A stretch of DNA of 64,000 nucleotides from JACCWP01 sp963801045 (GCA_963801045.1 CAWDDC010000004.1:1-64000), one strand, 5' to 3'. Positions 38,763-48,416 are shown, numbered from the stretch's first letter. Numbers and translations: made by a program. Notes: generated by a model not told the origin, from the sequence alone.

Positions 38763-40483
38763 TCAGGTGCCGGGGATGACGGGCAGCAGCAGGTACGACG
38801 CGTGGTCGCCGCCGGTGTGCACGGTGGTGGTGCCGCCGTAGCGGGACCTGGGGCGTACCGCGGGGTCGTCGTGGAGGTAGATGCCGCAGCCCTTCATCCC
38901 CTTGCCCTTGAAGTGGCTCAGGGTCGCGGTGACGTCGGAGCCTTCGTACTCGTAGTCGTGGCCCTGGACGGTGAGCGCGATCGTGCAGCCCGCCGGGACC
39001 ACGAGGCACGTCGGCCAGACCTCGATGTCGAGCTCGTAGACCTCGCCCGGCGTCAGCGGCTCCACGACGTCGTGGCGTGTGGTAGGGCCGGTCGGCCCGG
39101 CTGCGCTCGGGATCGAGCCTGCGACTGGACGCCCGAAGCCAGCCCTGGCCGATCGGGGTGTGCGGGTCGATCGCCCCGGAGAAGACCACCTCCTCGTCGT
39201 CGGCGTCGAACACCCGCAGCACCACGAAGAGGTCGGCGTCGTCGGTCGAGGAGGAGACGAAGAGCTTGACGGCAGACGGGACCGGTGATCTCGGTCGGCT
39301 CGGTCAGCGGCTCGGTGCGGAAGGTGAGTCCGGTCGTCATCGCGGTGAAGTCGGTGCCGGCCGGGTCGACAGGCGCCTCGTCGGTCAGCGCCGTCTTGTC
39401 GGCGGCGAGGTAGAGGCGCGTCCACTGCGTACGGGCCAGCGGCCACTCCTGCTCGGCGCGGTCGACGAAGCCGTCGACGGTGCGTACGCGCAGGTGGACC
39501 CGTGGCTGGTCCGGCCAGTCGTTGTCCTCGCCCTTGAGGAAGTGGTCGAAGAAGCGCATCTGCAGCCGACGGCCGTAGTCGGTGTAGAACTCGGTCCAGT
39601 GCTCGCGGCCGTGGATCTCCAGCCACTTGTCCGTCGACGCCGCCTCGGTGAACGCCTCGACGTTGCCGCGCAGGTGCATCGCCGCCCCGCCCCAGTTGCC
39701 CGACGACAGGAACGGGACCCTGACCTTCGACCAGTCGGCCTGGTACTGCTGCCAGAAGTCGTCGCTGCGCGGGTGCTCCCGCAGGGTCGACACCCAGTCG
39801 GCCCGGTTGGCGGCACGCTCGTCGTCGGACATCGTCTCCGGGCCGGTGGCCGTCACGCCGGTGTTGGGGTTGCGGAACCCGTTGTCGCCGATGCCGTGCT
39901 GCACCGTCTCGATCACCCGGCCGTACCAGGTCTGTGGCGTGGTCGCGGGGATGCCGCCGTGGTAGGCCATGTCGCGGTAGAAGTCGGCGAGCCCCTCCCA
40001 CGGGATCATCGCGGTGAGGTGCGGCGGGTCGAGCTCTGCCACCTGCCACTGGTTCATCGCGAAGTACGAGATGCCGGCGAGCCCCACCTTGCCGGTGCTC
40101 CACGGCTGCGTGCCCGCCCACTCGATGCAGTCGTAGAGGTCCTTGGTCTCGCGCGCGGACCAGGGGTTGGCGAAGCCGGGGGAGCGTCCCCAGCCGCGGG
40201 CGTCGACGCGGACGCAGACGTAGCCCGCCGCGGTCCACACCTCGGGGTCGACCACCTCCCACGCCTGGTACGTGCACGACGAGCCGGCGGTGATCTCGGG
40301 GTGCCCCTCGACCAGGATCCGCCACGAGTCGGGGTAGCCCTCCTGGAACGTGAGGCCCTTCGCGTACGGACCGTGGCTGAGCACGACCGGCCAGCTGCCG
40401 TCGGCGCCCTCCGGCCGGAAGACGTCGCAGCGCAGCGTGAGGCCGTCGTCCATGACGATGGCCTCGTCCCAGTCGATGATCAT
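38763..40483 (-). CDS. CocE/NonD-type serine hydrolase, copy B
   Basis: About 573 residues from ATG 40483, which overlaps the amidase stop by ATGA. Same layout as copy A: 'RVDARGWGRSPGFANPW', nucleophile elbow 'VGLAGISYFAMNQW', 'PPHLTAMIPWEGLADFYRDM', C-terminal jelly roll 'KGCGIYLHDDPAVRPRSRYG' and end 'LLLPVIPGT'. Frame changes near 39280 and 39080 interrupt the jelly roll. The two copies differ widely in sequence but keep the substrate-pocket landmarks, so they may act on related esters or amides. Confidence 0.85.
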
Positions 40484-41298
40484 CCGATGCCCTTCAGCTC
40501 GGGGCGGTGCCACTGCGTCAGCAGCCCTGCCTTGACCCGGTTGACCGACGCAGACCCCACCTGGTCCCTGCCCTGCCGCAGCTCGCGGACGCGCGTGAGG
40601 TCGACGTCGACCAGGAACGTGCCCGCCGCCGTGGTCTCGAACAGCACCTCCTCGGGCGAGGCCACCATCGCGAGCCCGCGGTCGTCCGGGTTCAGCAGGT
40701 TCTGCGTGGTGACGACGATCGCGAGGTTCTCGATGGCGCGGGCCCAGATCAGGTGCCGCCAGGTCTCCCACAGCAGCTTCTTGTCCGATCCCGCCGGCAG
40801 CAGGATCAGCTCGGCCCCGTTGAGGGCCAGCCGCCGGGCGACCTCGGGCACGTAGACCTCGCTGCACATCGCCAGGCCCAGCACACCCAGCGGCGTCTCG
40901 AACACCGGGAACTCGTCGGCGGCGACGTAGTCGAAGTCCCAGTAGTCGCCGCCGGTGTAGATCCACGGGCCGAGCGGGTGGGTGCGGCGGTAGCGGTCGG
41001 GTGGGCGTCCGTCCGGCCAGGCCAGGGCCAGCACGTTGTGCGCCGACCGCGGGGTGCCCTCGATCGGCTCCAGGGTGCCGAACTGGACGAAGACGCCGTT
41101 GCGCGCCGCCGCCTCGGTGATCGCGGGCACGGGGTCGAACGCCGCCGGCAGCCGCCACGGGCCGGGGTAGGTCTCGGGCAGCGCGACCAGGTCGGCGCCG
41201 CGCGCCGCACACTCGTCGATGATCTGCACCGCCTCCGCGAGGTTCTTCTCGTCGTCGGGGGGCCGGTGGGTACGCGGTTGGACGACTGCGAGGCGCAT
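40480..41298 (-). CDS. Nitrilase-superfamily carbon-nitrogen hydrolase
   Basis: 272 residues from ATG 41298, preceded by AAGGGGTA. The Glu ('LVALPETYPGPW') and nucleophile Cys ('LGLAMCSEVYVPEVARR') are present. The third catalytic residue, Lys in the usual 'YRKxH', reads 'YRRTHPLGPW', so Lys is Arg. The codon is CGC, two changes from a Lys codon. The enzyme may have lost or altered its activity. It is co-transcribed with CocE copy B and has a LacI-type operator upstream. Confidence 0.8.
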   Translation of the reverse strand: MRLAVVQPRTHRPPDDEKNLAEAVQIIDECAARGADLVALPETYPGPWRLPAAFDPVPAITEAAARNGVFVQFGTLEPIEGTPRSAHNVLALAWPDGRPPDRYRRTHPLGPWIYTGGDYWDFDYVAADEFPVFETPLGVLGLAMCSEVYVPEVARRLALNGAELILLPAGSDKKLLWETWRHLIWARAIENLAIVVTTQNLLNPDDRGLAMVASPEEVLFETTAAGTFLVDVDLTRVRELRQGRDQVGSASVNRVKAGLLTQWHRPELKGIG

Positions 41299-41370
41299 GT
41301 CTACCCCTTGGGGGAGCTGGCGGAGCGGTGCCGTGCCGGGAGCTCGGGGTGGACAGCCGACGCCGGGCCG

Positions 41371-41394
41371 GGTTCCACAACCGATTGTGGAACC
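41371..41394. promoter_or_regulatory. LacI-type operator, site 3 (best site)
   Basis: A 24-base near-perfect palindrome centred on CACAACCGATTGTG, 73 bases upstream of the amidase start and 68 bases after the LacI stop. Only the central bases differ between the two halves. It is the strongest of the five sites. Confidence 0.75.
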
Positions 41395-41461
41395 CACCCT
41401 GGCCCAACTCCCGGGGGCTGTCAATCGCCGCTGCCGGCCACTGCTCCGGGCGGATCGGGCC

Positions 41462-42496
41462 TTATCGGGAGGATCGGACCCGGGGCGCCGCCGTGGACTC
41501 CCGGACGATCAGCTGGGGCTGCAGCAGCACCGTCTGCGGCGACTTGCGGGACTCGTCCATCTGCTCGAGCAGGGTGTGCGCCGCAAGCACCCCGAGCTGG
41601 TACTGCGGGACCCGCACGGTGGTCAGCGGCGGCCGCACCTTGTTGGCGAACCGGACGTCGTTGTGGCCGACCACGCTGATGTCGCCCGGGCAGGTCAGCC
41701 CGCTCTGCTCGAGGGCGTCGAGACAGCCGAGGGCCAGCATGTCCGTCGCCGCGACGATGGCGGTCATCTCGCCGCCGCGGCCCAGCAGCTCGAGGGTCGC
41801 CTCCTCGCCGGCCTCCTCGGTCAGCCGGCCGCTCACCACGATGAGGTCAGGGTCGGGATGCAGCCCCAGCGACTCCATCGCGTAGGTGAACGCGCGGTGC
41901 CGGGTGAACCCGGTCGACGACTCCATCCGCCCGGCCACGTGCGCGATCGACCGGTGGCCCAGCGAGGCGAGGTGCTCCACCGCGAGCTTGATGCCGCTCT
42001 CGTCGTCGCTGCACACGGCGGAGACGTCCAGCCGCCCGACCTGGCGGTTGAGCAGCACGACGGGGATGCCGCTGGCGATCGCGGAGTCGAGCAGCTCGTC
42101 CTGGAACGACGCCACGCCGACGACCAGGCCGTCCACCTGCCGCTCGATGAACGCCTGGTAGGCCGACTTCTCCCGCCGCGGGTCGTCGTCGGTGTTGGCG
42201 ATCAGCGTCTGGTAGCCCACCCCGCTGAACACGTCGTCGAGCCCGCGCAGCACCGGCGGGAAGAACGGGTTGGTGATGTCCGGGACCAGGATCCCGATCG
42301 TGTACGAGCGCTTGATCCGCAGCCCACGGGCGATCCCGTTGGGGAGGTAGCCCGCCTCCTCGGCGACCTGCAGCACCCGCTCCGCCGTCTCGGCCTTGAC
42401 CTGCGACCGCGTCTCCGGGTTGAGCGCCCGGGAGGCGGTGCTCTTGTCGACGCCGGCGCGCTTGGCGACCTCCTGCAGGGTCAGCTTCGGCTGCAT
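41462..42496 (-). CDS. LacI-family transcriptional regulator of the island
   Basis: 344 residues from ATG 42496, intact. N-terminal helix-turn-helix 'LTLQEVAKRAGVDKSTASRA' and hinge 'ARGLRIKRSYTIGILVPDIT', then a periplasmic-binding-like sensor ('FFPPVLRGLDDVFSGVGYQT', 'GDISVVGHNDVRFANKVRPP'). It lies 14 bases after the CoA-transferase gene on the same strand and is flanked by two clusters of the palindrome, so it is the probable owner of these sites and likely autoregulated. The inducer is unknown. Confidence 0.9.
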   Translation of the reverse strand: MQPKLTLQEVAKRAGVDKSTASRALNPETRSQVKAETAERVLQVAEEAGYLPNGIARGLRIKRSYTIGILVPDITNPFFPPVLRGLDDVFSGVGYQTLIANTDDDPRREKSAYQAFIERQVDGLVVGVASFQDELLDSAIASGIPVVLLNRQVGRLDVSAVCSDDESGIKLAVEHLASLGHRSIAHVAGRMESSTGFTRHRAFTYAMESLGLHPDPDLIVVSGRLTEEAGEEATLELLGRGGEMTAIVAATDMLALGCLDALEQSGLTCPGDISVVGHNDVRFANKVRPPLTTVRVPQYQLGVLAAHTLLEQMDESRKSPQTVLLQPQLIVRESTAAPRVRSSR

Positions 42497-42510
42497 GACC
42501 GACCCGCCGG

Positions 42511-43692
42511 CTAGCTGACCACGTGCTGCGCACGCATCTGGTCGATGCGCTCGGCCGAGTAGCCGAGCAGGTCGCTGAGGATCGCGTCGGTGTCGGCGCC
42601 CAGGGCGGGGGCGTGCCTGGGCGCCGGCGGCTGCCGGCCCTCGACCTTCAGCACGCTGCCGACCAGCCGCATCGCGTCGCCGGCGGGTGACTTCACCTCC
42701 TGCATGAGGCCGCGCTCGACCAGCACGGGGTCGGCGAACACCTGGGGCAGGTTGCGCACCGGCGCCACCGGGACGTCGGCCGCCTCCAGCAGGGTCAGCC
42801 ACGCGGTCGAGGGGCGCTCGAGGAACGTCGTCGACAGGGTCTCGATCACCGCGTCGCGGTGCAGCGTCCGCGAGGTGGCGGTGGCGTACTCCGGCGCGCG
42901 CAGGCTCTCGATGTCGAGCGCCTCGACCAGCCGTTGCCAGAACCGTTCCTCCCGCGGCGCCACGACGATGTACGCGCCGTCGGCACACTCGAACGCCTGC
43001 CACGGGGTGATGAACGGGTGTGCGGACCCCTGCGGGGTCTGCTCGATCCCGGTGTTGAGGAAGAGCGTTCCGACGTGGCCGAGCATCGACACCATGATGT
43101 CGAACATGGACAGGTCGATGTGGTGACCCGGGCCGGTGTCGCCCCGACCGTTGACCCCGGCGAGCACGGCGACGGCCGCGAACACCCCGGCCTGCATGTC
43201 GGCGAGCGGGATGCCGAAGATCACCGGCGGCCGGCCGGGCTCCCCCATGATGCTCATGTGACCCGACTCGGCCTGCATGATCAGGTCGTAGGCGGGGCGT
43301 TCCCGGCCGGACCCGGTGGCGCCGAAGCCGGACACTGACACCACGATGATGCGCGGGTTGACCTCGCGCATGACGTCGTAGCCGATGCCGAGCCGATCCA
43401 TCACGCCCGGTCGGAAGTTCTCCACGACCGCGTCCGCGCTCTTGACCAGGTCGAGCAGCATGGCGCGGCCTGCGTCGGTCTTGAGGTCGACCGCGATGCT
43501 GCGCTTGGACCGGTTGAAGGTGAGGTGGATCGCGCTCTCGGTGCCGATGCCGTAGACGGCGCCGCGGCGGCCGGCGTCGCCGGCGGGTGGCTCCACCTTG
43601 ATCACGTCGGCCCCGAGGTCGGCGAGCACCGTCCCGCCCAGGGTGCCGGCGATGACCTGTCCCAGCTCGATGACGCGGAGATGCTCCAGCAT
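42511..43692 (-). CDS. CaiB/BaiF-type (family III) CoA-transferase
   Basis: 393 residues, intact. It starts 'LEHLRVIELGQVIAGTLGGT', keeps 'LADLGADVIKVEPP', 'NFRPGVMDRLGIGYD', and the catalytic Asp in 'ERPAYDLIMQAESGHMSI'. These enzymes move CoA between acids via an aspartyl-CoA intermediate. It would activate the island's acid for the hydratase, crotonase and lyase steps. Two operators lie 58 and 138 bases upstream. Confidence 0.88.
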   Translation of the reverse strand: MLEHLRVIELGQVIAGTLGGTVLADLGADVIKVEPPAGDAGRRGAVYGIGTESAIHLTFNRSKRSIAVDLKTDAGRAMLLDLVKSADAVVENFRPGVMDRLGIGYDVMREVNPRIIVVSVSGFGATGSGRERPAYDLIMQAESGHMSIMGEPGRPPVIFGIPLADMQAGVFAAVAVLAGVNGRGDTGPGHHIDLSMFDIMVSMLGHVGTLFLNTGIEQTPQGSAHPFITPWQAFECADGAYIVVAPREERFWQRLVEALDIESLRAPEYATATSRTLHRDAVIETLSTTFLERPSTAWLTLLEAADVPVAPVRNLPQVFADPVLVERGLMQEVKSPAGDAMRLVGSVLKVEGRQPPAPRHAPALGADTDAILSDLLGYSAERIDQMRAQHVVS

Positions 43693-43749
43693 GGGTGCCC
43701 AAGCCTTTCGTGGGACTGCCCGGCCGCTCCGGACCGTCTCGGCGCGGTG

Positions 43750-43763
43750 AACAACCGATTGTG
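43750..43763. promoter_or_regulatory. LacI-type operator, site 4
   Basis: AACAACCGATTGTG, one mismatch to the perfect palindrome, 58 bases upstream of the CoA-transferase start. Confidence 0.7.
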
Positions 43764-43829
43764 CTCAGCCTGTCGCGGGCTCAGCGTACTTCCTGCCCGA
43801 CCCTAGCGTGCGGGGTCTGGCGCAGATCG

Positions 43830-43843
43830 CACAATCGGTTGTG
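43830..43843. promoter_or_regulatory. LacI-type operator, site 5
   Basis: CACAATCGGTTGTG, exactly the complement of site 3's core, 138 bases upstream of the CoA-transferase start and 67 bases from site 4. The centre-to-centre distance of 80 bases is near a whole number of helical turns, which could favour DNA looping. Confidence 0.7.
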
Positions 43844-43889
43844 GGCAGGTCTCGGACCGCCGCCTGCGGTGCGGAGCAGGCGGGACCCC

Positions 43890-44714
43890 TCAGGTCAGCG
43901 ACAGCGCGGCGTCCGGCTCCACGACCCGGAAGGTGAAGCTCTCTTCGAGGTAGAGGGTCACGGTGTCGGCATCGTGGTGGCTGTAGCCGATGGCGAGGTC
44001 CTGCCCGACGTCGAGCAGGAAGTCGCCCCCGCGCTGGCTGATCACCAGGGCACCGTCCACGCCGGGTGCCCAGACCACCGCGCCCCCGAGGATGCGGGTC
44101 AGGTGGTCGAGCAGCAGGTAGCCCCCGTGCTCGGTGGTCTCCACCACGCTGGTGTAGCGCTCCGGGCTGATCGCCAGCGCGTACGGTCCGGCGATCCCGG
44201 AGCGGCGCAGCCGGTCGACCGCCGACGCGACGATCGCCGGGTAGCGGTTGCAGTCGTCGCCGAGCTCGCCGGCCGGGTGCGGCGTGGACTGGGCGATGCC
44301 GTCGATGCCCGCCGCGGCCCAGCCGTGGAACACGGCGCGGTTCTCGATGCTTGCAGCCTGCCGGGCGGCGCGGCCGAGGTCGTCGAGCTCGGGATTGCTG
44401 GAGCCGCGCTGGATGTCGTCGATCTCGGCCCGGCTCACACTGAACGGCACCCGGAACTCGGTCAGCGGCAGCACCCGCCGCTGGCGGGTCTCGATCTCGG
44501 GCGGTGCAGTGACTCCCGCAGGCACGCCGGCCAGCGTGGTCGTGCGGCCGATGCTCATGGCGTCGTGGTGCCAGCCGCCGGGTCCGACCCAGTCGGCCAG
44601 CCGCCGCGCGGCCAGCAGCGGGGTCAGCCGTTCGCGCGCCTCGTCGTCGACGACCTCCCACGCCTTGGTGGGAATCGGCGCGAGTCCGCGCAGCAGGTGG
44701 TCCGTGACCGTCAT
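43890..44714 (-). CDS. Family 1 encapsulin shell protein
   Basis: 274 residues, intact, HK97-fold shell of the linocin M18 / encapsulin type. Typical pieces: 'LAPIPTKAWEVVDDEARERL', 'LTEFRVPFSVSRAEIDDIQR', 'GPYALAISPERYTSVVETTE', 'VWAPGVDGALVISQRGGDF' and the C-terminal 'QDLAIGYSHHDADTVTLYLE'. Shell subunits build a small icosahedral compartment around cargo. The stop of the upstream hemerythrin gene is four bases from this start, so shell and cargo are made together. Confidence 0.92.
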   Translation of the reverse strand: MTVTDHLLRGLAPIPTKAWEVVDDEARERLTPLLAARRLADWVGPGGWHHDAMSIGRTTTLAGVPAGVTAPPEIETRQRRVLPLTEFRVPFSVSRAEIDDIQRGSSNPELDDLGRAARQAASIENRAVFHGWAAAGIDGIAQSTPHPAGELGDDCNRYPAIVASAVDRLRRSGIAGPYALAISPERYTSVVETTEHGGYLLLDHLTRILGGAVVWAPGVDGALVISQRGGDFLLDVGQDLAIGYSHHDADTVTLYLEESFTFRVVEPDAALSLT

Positions 44715-44718
44715 GTCG

Positions 44719-45309
44719 TCATCGTCCTTTCAGACTGCCGATGCCCAGTGAGCCGTCGCCCCCGGACGCCTCGTCCGTCGCCGGGTGGAGCTCCCGTTCG
44801 ACGGCGCGTACGTAACCCTCGGGGTCCTTGTCGTCGGTGTCGACACCCGCGGTAGTGGGATGCCGGTCGAGGAACTCGGTGAACCGCTTGCCCAGCGACT
44901 CCCGCAGCCCGGCGGGGGCGTGCTGGCGGAAGTCGGCGAGGCCCTCGCGCTCCTCCTCGGCCATGTGCTCGTCGTTGGCCTCCCGCGCCGCCCCGACGGC
45001 GGCCCACCACTCGGCGGTGCCGACGGGATGGCGGTCGGCGTCGTGCACCCCGTCGCGGATGTCGTTGTGGTCGCCGATCGCGTCCAGGGTCTCCGCCTCG
45101 GGGTCCTCCTCGCCGCGCTTGAGCAGCTGCGGGTAGAAGATCTCCTCCTCGGCGATCGCATGCATGTCCAGCCGGGCCGCCAGCGGCCGCCAGATCGCCG
45201 TGACCGCCTCGACGTCGAGGGGTGACTGGCCCTGCAGCTCGTCCAGCGCCGCGAACTGCTGTCGGAACCAGGTGTGGTCCTCGAGGATCAGCGCGGTGAT
45301 GTCAGCCAT
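44719..45309 (-). CDS. Hemerythrin-domain encapsulin cargo
   Basis: 196 residues, intact. A four-helix hemerythrin with iron ligands: 'LEDHTWFRQQF', 'DMHAIAEEEIFYPQLL', 'AIGDHNDIRDGV', 'NDEHMAEEEREGL'. After a linker it ends with 'DGSLGIGSLKGR', the classical family 1 cargo-loading peptide. The protein is therefore carried inside the shell. Encapsulated hemerythrins are linked to protection from oxidative and nitrosative stress. Confidence 0.92.
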   Translation of the reverse strand: MADITALILEDHTWFRQQFAALDELQGQSPLDVEAVTAIWRPLAARLDMHAIAEEEIFYPQLLKRGEEDPEAETLDAIGDHNDIRDGVHDADRHPVGTAEWWAAVGAAREANDEHMAEEEREGLADFRQHAPAGLRESLGKRFTEFLDRHPTTAGVDTDDKDPEGYVRAVERELHPATDEASGGDGSLGIGSLKGR

Positions 45310-45628
45310 GGGCAGACCGTATCCGTACGACGGCCGAGTGCCCCCAGGCTCCTCGGACGAGCGGCAACCGCAGCCGGTTCACGGCGTACGGCTGCGGGAT
45401 GCGGGCGTGCGGGCGTAGACCAGACCTCGAAGCCTGGATCCGGGGCCGGTCGAGTGAACGCTCGAAACCCGGGGAGGACCCGGGTGCTCACGGGCGCGAC
45501 GCACGTGGGTGCGCATCCATCGTCGTCGGTACAGCGGCACTGCCACTGTCGACCAGCAGGGAGCACTGCCATGACTCGTTCGATCCCGACCGCTCTCGAT
45601 CGCCCGGCACGCCGCCGCGGAGCGACCG
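45310..45628. other. Divergent promoter region between the encapsulin unit and an exported-protein gene
   Basis: About 320 bases without a sure gene. It holds a 9+9 inverted repeat (45368-45376 with 45389-45397) and the palindromic CCCGGGGAGGACCCGGG near 45470. A possible upstream start for the next gene, ATG 45570 behind GGGAG, is out of frame with it, possibly because of an indel. Confidence 0.5.
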
Positions 45629-47207
45629 ATGAGCGCCTCCGCGACGCTGGTCCGCTCGGCCGTCGTCGCCGGCCTGATGGCGCTGACCGTGGCGCCGAGC
45701 GCGCCCCGCACACCCGAGGCGTCGACCCCGTCCGGGCCCGCGCAGCACCGAGCCGCTCACGACGGCGCGCACGCATCCGCCGAGACCACGTACCGGCCGC
45801 ACGCGGTCGTGCGTACCGAGGCCCAGCTGCGGGCGGCGTGGGCGGACCCTCGTCGCACCCGGATCGAGCTCGGAGCCGACATCTACCTGCGCGCCTGCCG
45901 GATGGGCGACCCGATCCGCGAGTCCTCCTATCCCATGACGCTCGACGGGCAGGGCCACCGGATCCAGCAGACCTGCTTCGAGAAACGGCTGCTGCGCCAG
46001 GACGGCACCGGACACCTGGTGATCAAGGACGTCACGCTGACCCGCGGCGGGTCGGACGGCCCAGGGGCTGCCGTCACGACCCGCGGTGAGATCAGCGCTG
46101 GTCGACTCGGTCGTGAAGCAGAACCTCGCCGAGGAACCCGGTGGCGGCATCTTCTCGATGCGGCGGGCGACGATCATCCGCTCCGTCATGACCGGCAACC
46201 TCGCCAACGACGACGGAGGAGCGGTGTACGCCCGGCGCGGAGGCGTGCGGGTCTTCGACTCGATCATCTCCAGCAACCTGGTCGACGGCAGCGGTGGGGC
46301 GATCGCCTCGACCGGCGACATCCTCGTCGTGCGCTCGCACATCGACGGCAACACCACCGACGGTGACGGGGGTGCGCTCTACACCGACGAGGTAGGCGAC
46401 GTCACGGTGATCGACTCGACCGTCGACGGCAACACCGCCGACGGACCGGGCGGCGCGATCTTCACCCTCGACGGCGACGTGGCCATCATCAACTCGACGG
46501 TCAACGCCAACCGGGCAGACGACCGTGGGGGTGCGATCTCGGGCGAGGCGGACGTGCTCGTCGTCGGTTCGACCATCGCGCGCAACGCGGCGGTCGCCCA
46601 CGTCGGGGGCGGCATCTGGTCGCGCGGCAACTCGTACGTGGCCACCTCGACCATCGCCCGCAACTACGCCGAGGGCCAGGGCGGCGGAATCCTCGCCGCC
46701 GGCAATCTCACCCTCGTCGACAGCACCGTCAGCGACAACGTCTCAGGCGTCGCCGCAAACGTGGGCGTCGGAGACACGTTGCGCAGCTTCGGCTCGATCA
46801 TCGGTCCGGCGCGCACCGAGGGCGTGAGCGGGGACGTGCAGCCGACGTCGGTCACCTGCCGGGTCAGTCACAGCCAGTCCTTCGGCTACAACCTGACCAC
46901 GCACCCCTCGTGCGGGCTCGAAGGGCGGCGCGACCTGTTCCGACCGGACGGGCCCGGTCTCGACCTGCTGGCCGACAACGGTGGCTCCGGCGAGACGTTG
47001 CTCCCCCAGGCGGGCAGTCCGGTGCTGGATCGAATCCCCGGCGACCGGTGCAGCTGGCGGGACTACGTCGACATGCTGAACGGCCTGGTGCTGTTCGACG
47101 GCATGATCGATCCGGTAAGGATCCTGGCCCACGACCAGCGCGGCATCCCGCGGCCCAGTGGCACGCACTGTGATCTCGGTGCCGTCGAGGTGGAGGTGGC
47201 GCCATGA
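45629..47207 (+). CDS. Exported parallel beta-helix protein
   Basis: About 525 residues. The N-terminus is signal-like ('SATLVRSAVVAGLMALTVAP'). The body has repeated turns such as 'GGGIFS', 'DGGAVYARRGG', 'GSGGAIASTGD', 'GDGGALYTDEVG', 'GPGGAIFTLDGD', 'RGGAISGEADV' and 'GGGIWSRGNSYV', the pattern of a right-handed parallel beta-helix (polymorphic-membrane-protein-like). The tail carries 'LLADNGGSGETLLPQAGSPV' and 'DQRGIPRPSGTHCDLGAVEV', the choice-of-anchor Q ending. A frame change lies near 46090. Probable surface or secreted binding protein. Its stop overlaps the next start. Confidence 0.8.
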
Positions 47208-48373
47208 TCCCCGCGGTGCGCGAACGGCTGAGCCGACTCCCGGTGACCGGAGCCGTGGTCGTCGCGGGGCTGGTGGTGAGCCTGGTGGCGCCGTGGTCGC
47301 CGGACACCGCCGCCGACCAGGACGGGTCGCGCTCCCTGAAGGGCAGGGTGAGCACCCTCGAGCACCGGGTCGCGCACATGACCAGGGACATCGTCGAGAT
47401 GGAGCGGATGGCGCACCGCTACCGCGTCTGGGCCAGGTGCGTCTCGCTGGTCCCGACCGACGAGGCGGGAGACCCCGACCACCGTTTCGGCTTCCTCTAC
47501 GACGAGCTGCGACGGCACCGGGTTCGACCGCCGGCCGGCGCTGGTGCTGCACCGCGGCGACGACTGGCCCGACTTCGCCCTGCTGTCGTTCGAGCGCCGG
47601 CCGTCCTGCGTGAGCGCACCGGTCGACCCCAACGGGACCGGGGACGACGCCCGGACGTCGCTCGACCAGGCGGCGCCGCGGCGACCTCTGGTCGCGGGTG
47701 CGACACCTGCAGCGGAAGGTCAAGGCCCTGGAGCGGCGCCTTGCTGCGGTCGATCGGATGTCCGAGCGCTTCGACGAGTGGGAGTCCTGCCTGTCCTGGG
47801 TGCCGGTGACCGAGACCGGTGACCTCGACGGCCGCTTCGGGCACCTGTTCCGCGACGGCGACGGCATGGGCTACCACGCGGCGATGGGCATCGACAGCAG
47901 TGAGTGGGACGACCCCGACTACGAGCTGCTCGCCTTCGTCGGGCGGGACCGGCCGTTCGTCCCGCGGGAGTGCCAGAACGAGCCGGGGGAGGACGGCGAC
48001 CGGACCGGTGCGACGCCGACTGGCGACGGGGCCACCGAGGCCGACCGCGGCGGCGAGCTCGCCGACGCGATCGACGACCTCGCCGAGGACACGCACGCGC
48101 TCCGCGAGGAGGTGGAGGACATGTGGGAGCCGGTGGAGGAGTTCACCCAGTTCGACGAGTGCATGTTCCTCCTCGGTGCCAGCAGCATCGGCGGTCGCGA
48201 CGGCAGCGGGTTCGTCTACGAGGGCAAGGCACGGCGTGCGCTCGCTCCGGTCTGCCTTCACGTTCGGGCTCAGCGGGCCCCGGCCGCAGCTGGACCTGAT
48301 GGCGTTCCCCGGTGAGGAACCGCCGCAGATCGAGTGCAACGAGGACGCGGGCGGCCACGACACCGACGAGTAG
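47204..48373 (+). CDS. Membrane-anchored or exported protein with three repeats of an unrecognised Cys-containing domain
   Basis: About 390 residues after repair, start ATG 47204 overlapping the previous stop (ATGA). One N-terminal helix ('VTGAVVVAGLVVSLVAPWS') is followed by three units, each a short coiled coil plus a domain with two cysteines: unit 1 'ARCVSLVPTDEAGDPDHRFG' to 'FERRPSC'; unit 2 'ESCLSWVPVTETGDLDGRFG' to 'PFVPREC'; unit 3 'DECMFLLGASSIGGRDGSG' to 'EEPPQIEC'. Coiled coils include 'LQRKVKALERRLAAVDRM'. Frame changes lie near 47515, 47700 and 48235. I do not recognise the domain. It is likely exported and co-expressed with the beta-helix protein. Confidence 0.65.
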
Positions 48374-48416
48374 CTCAACCACCCAACAGAATCGCCAACA
48401 GAACAAGGAGATCCCC

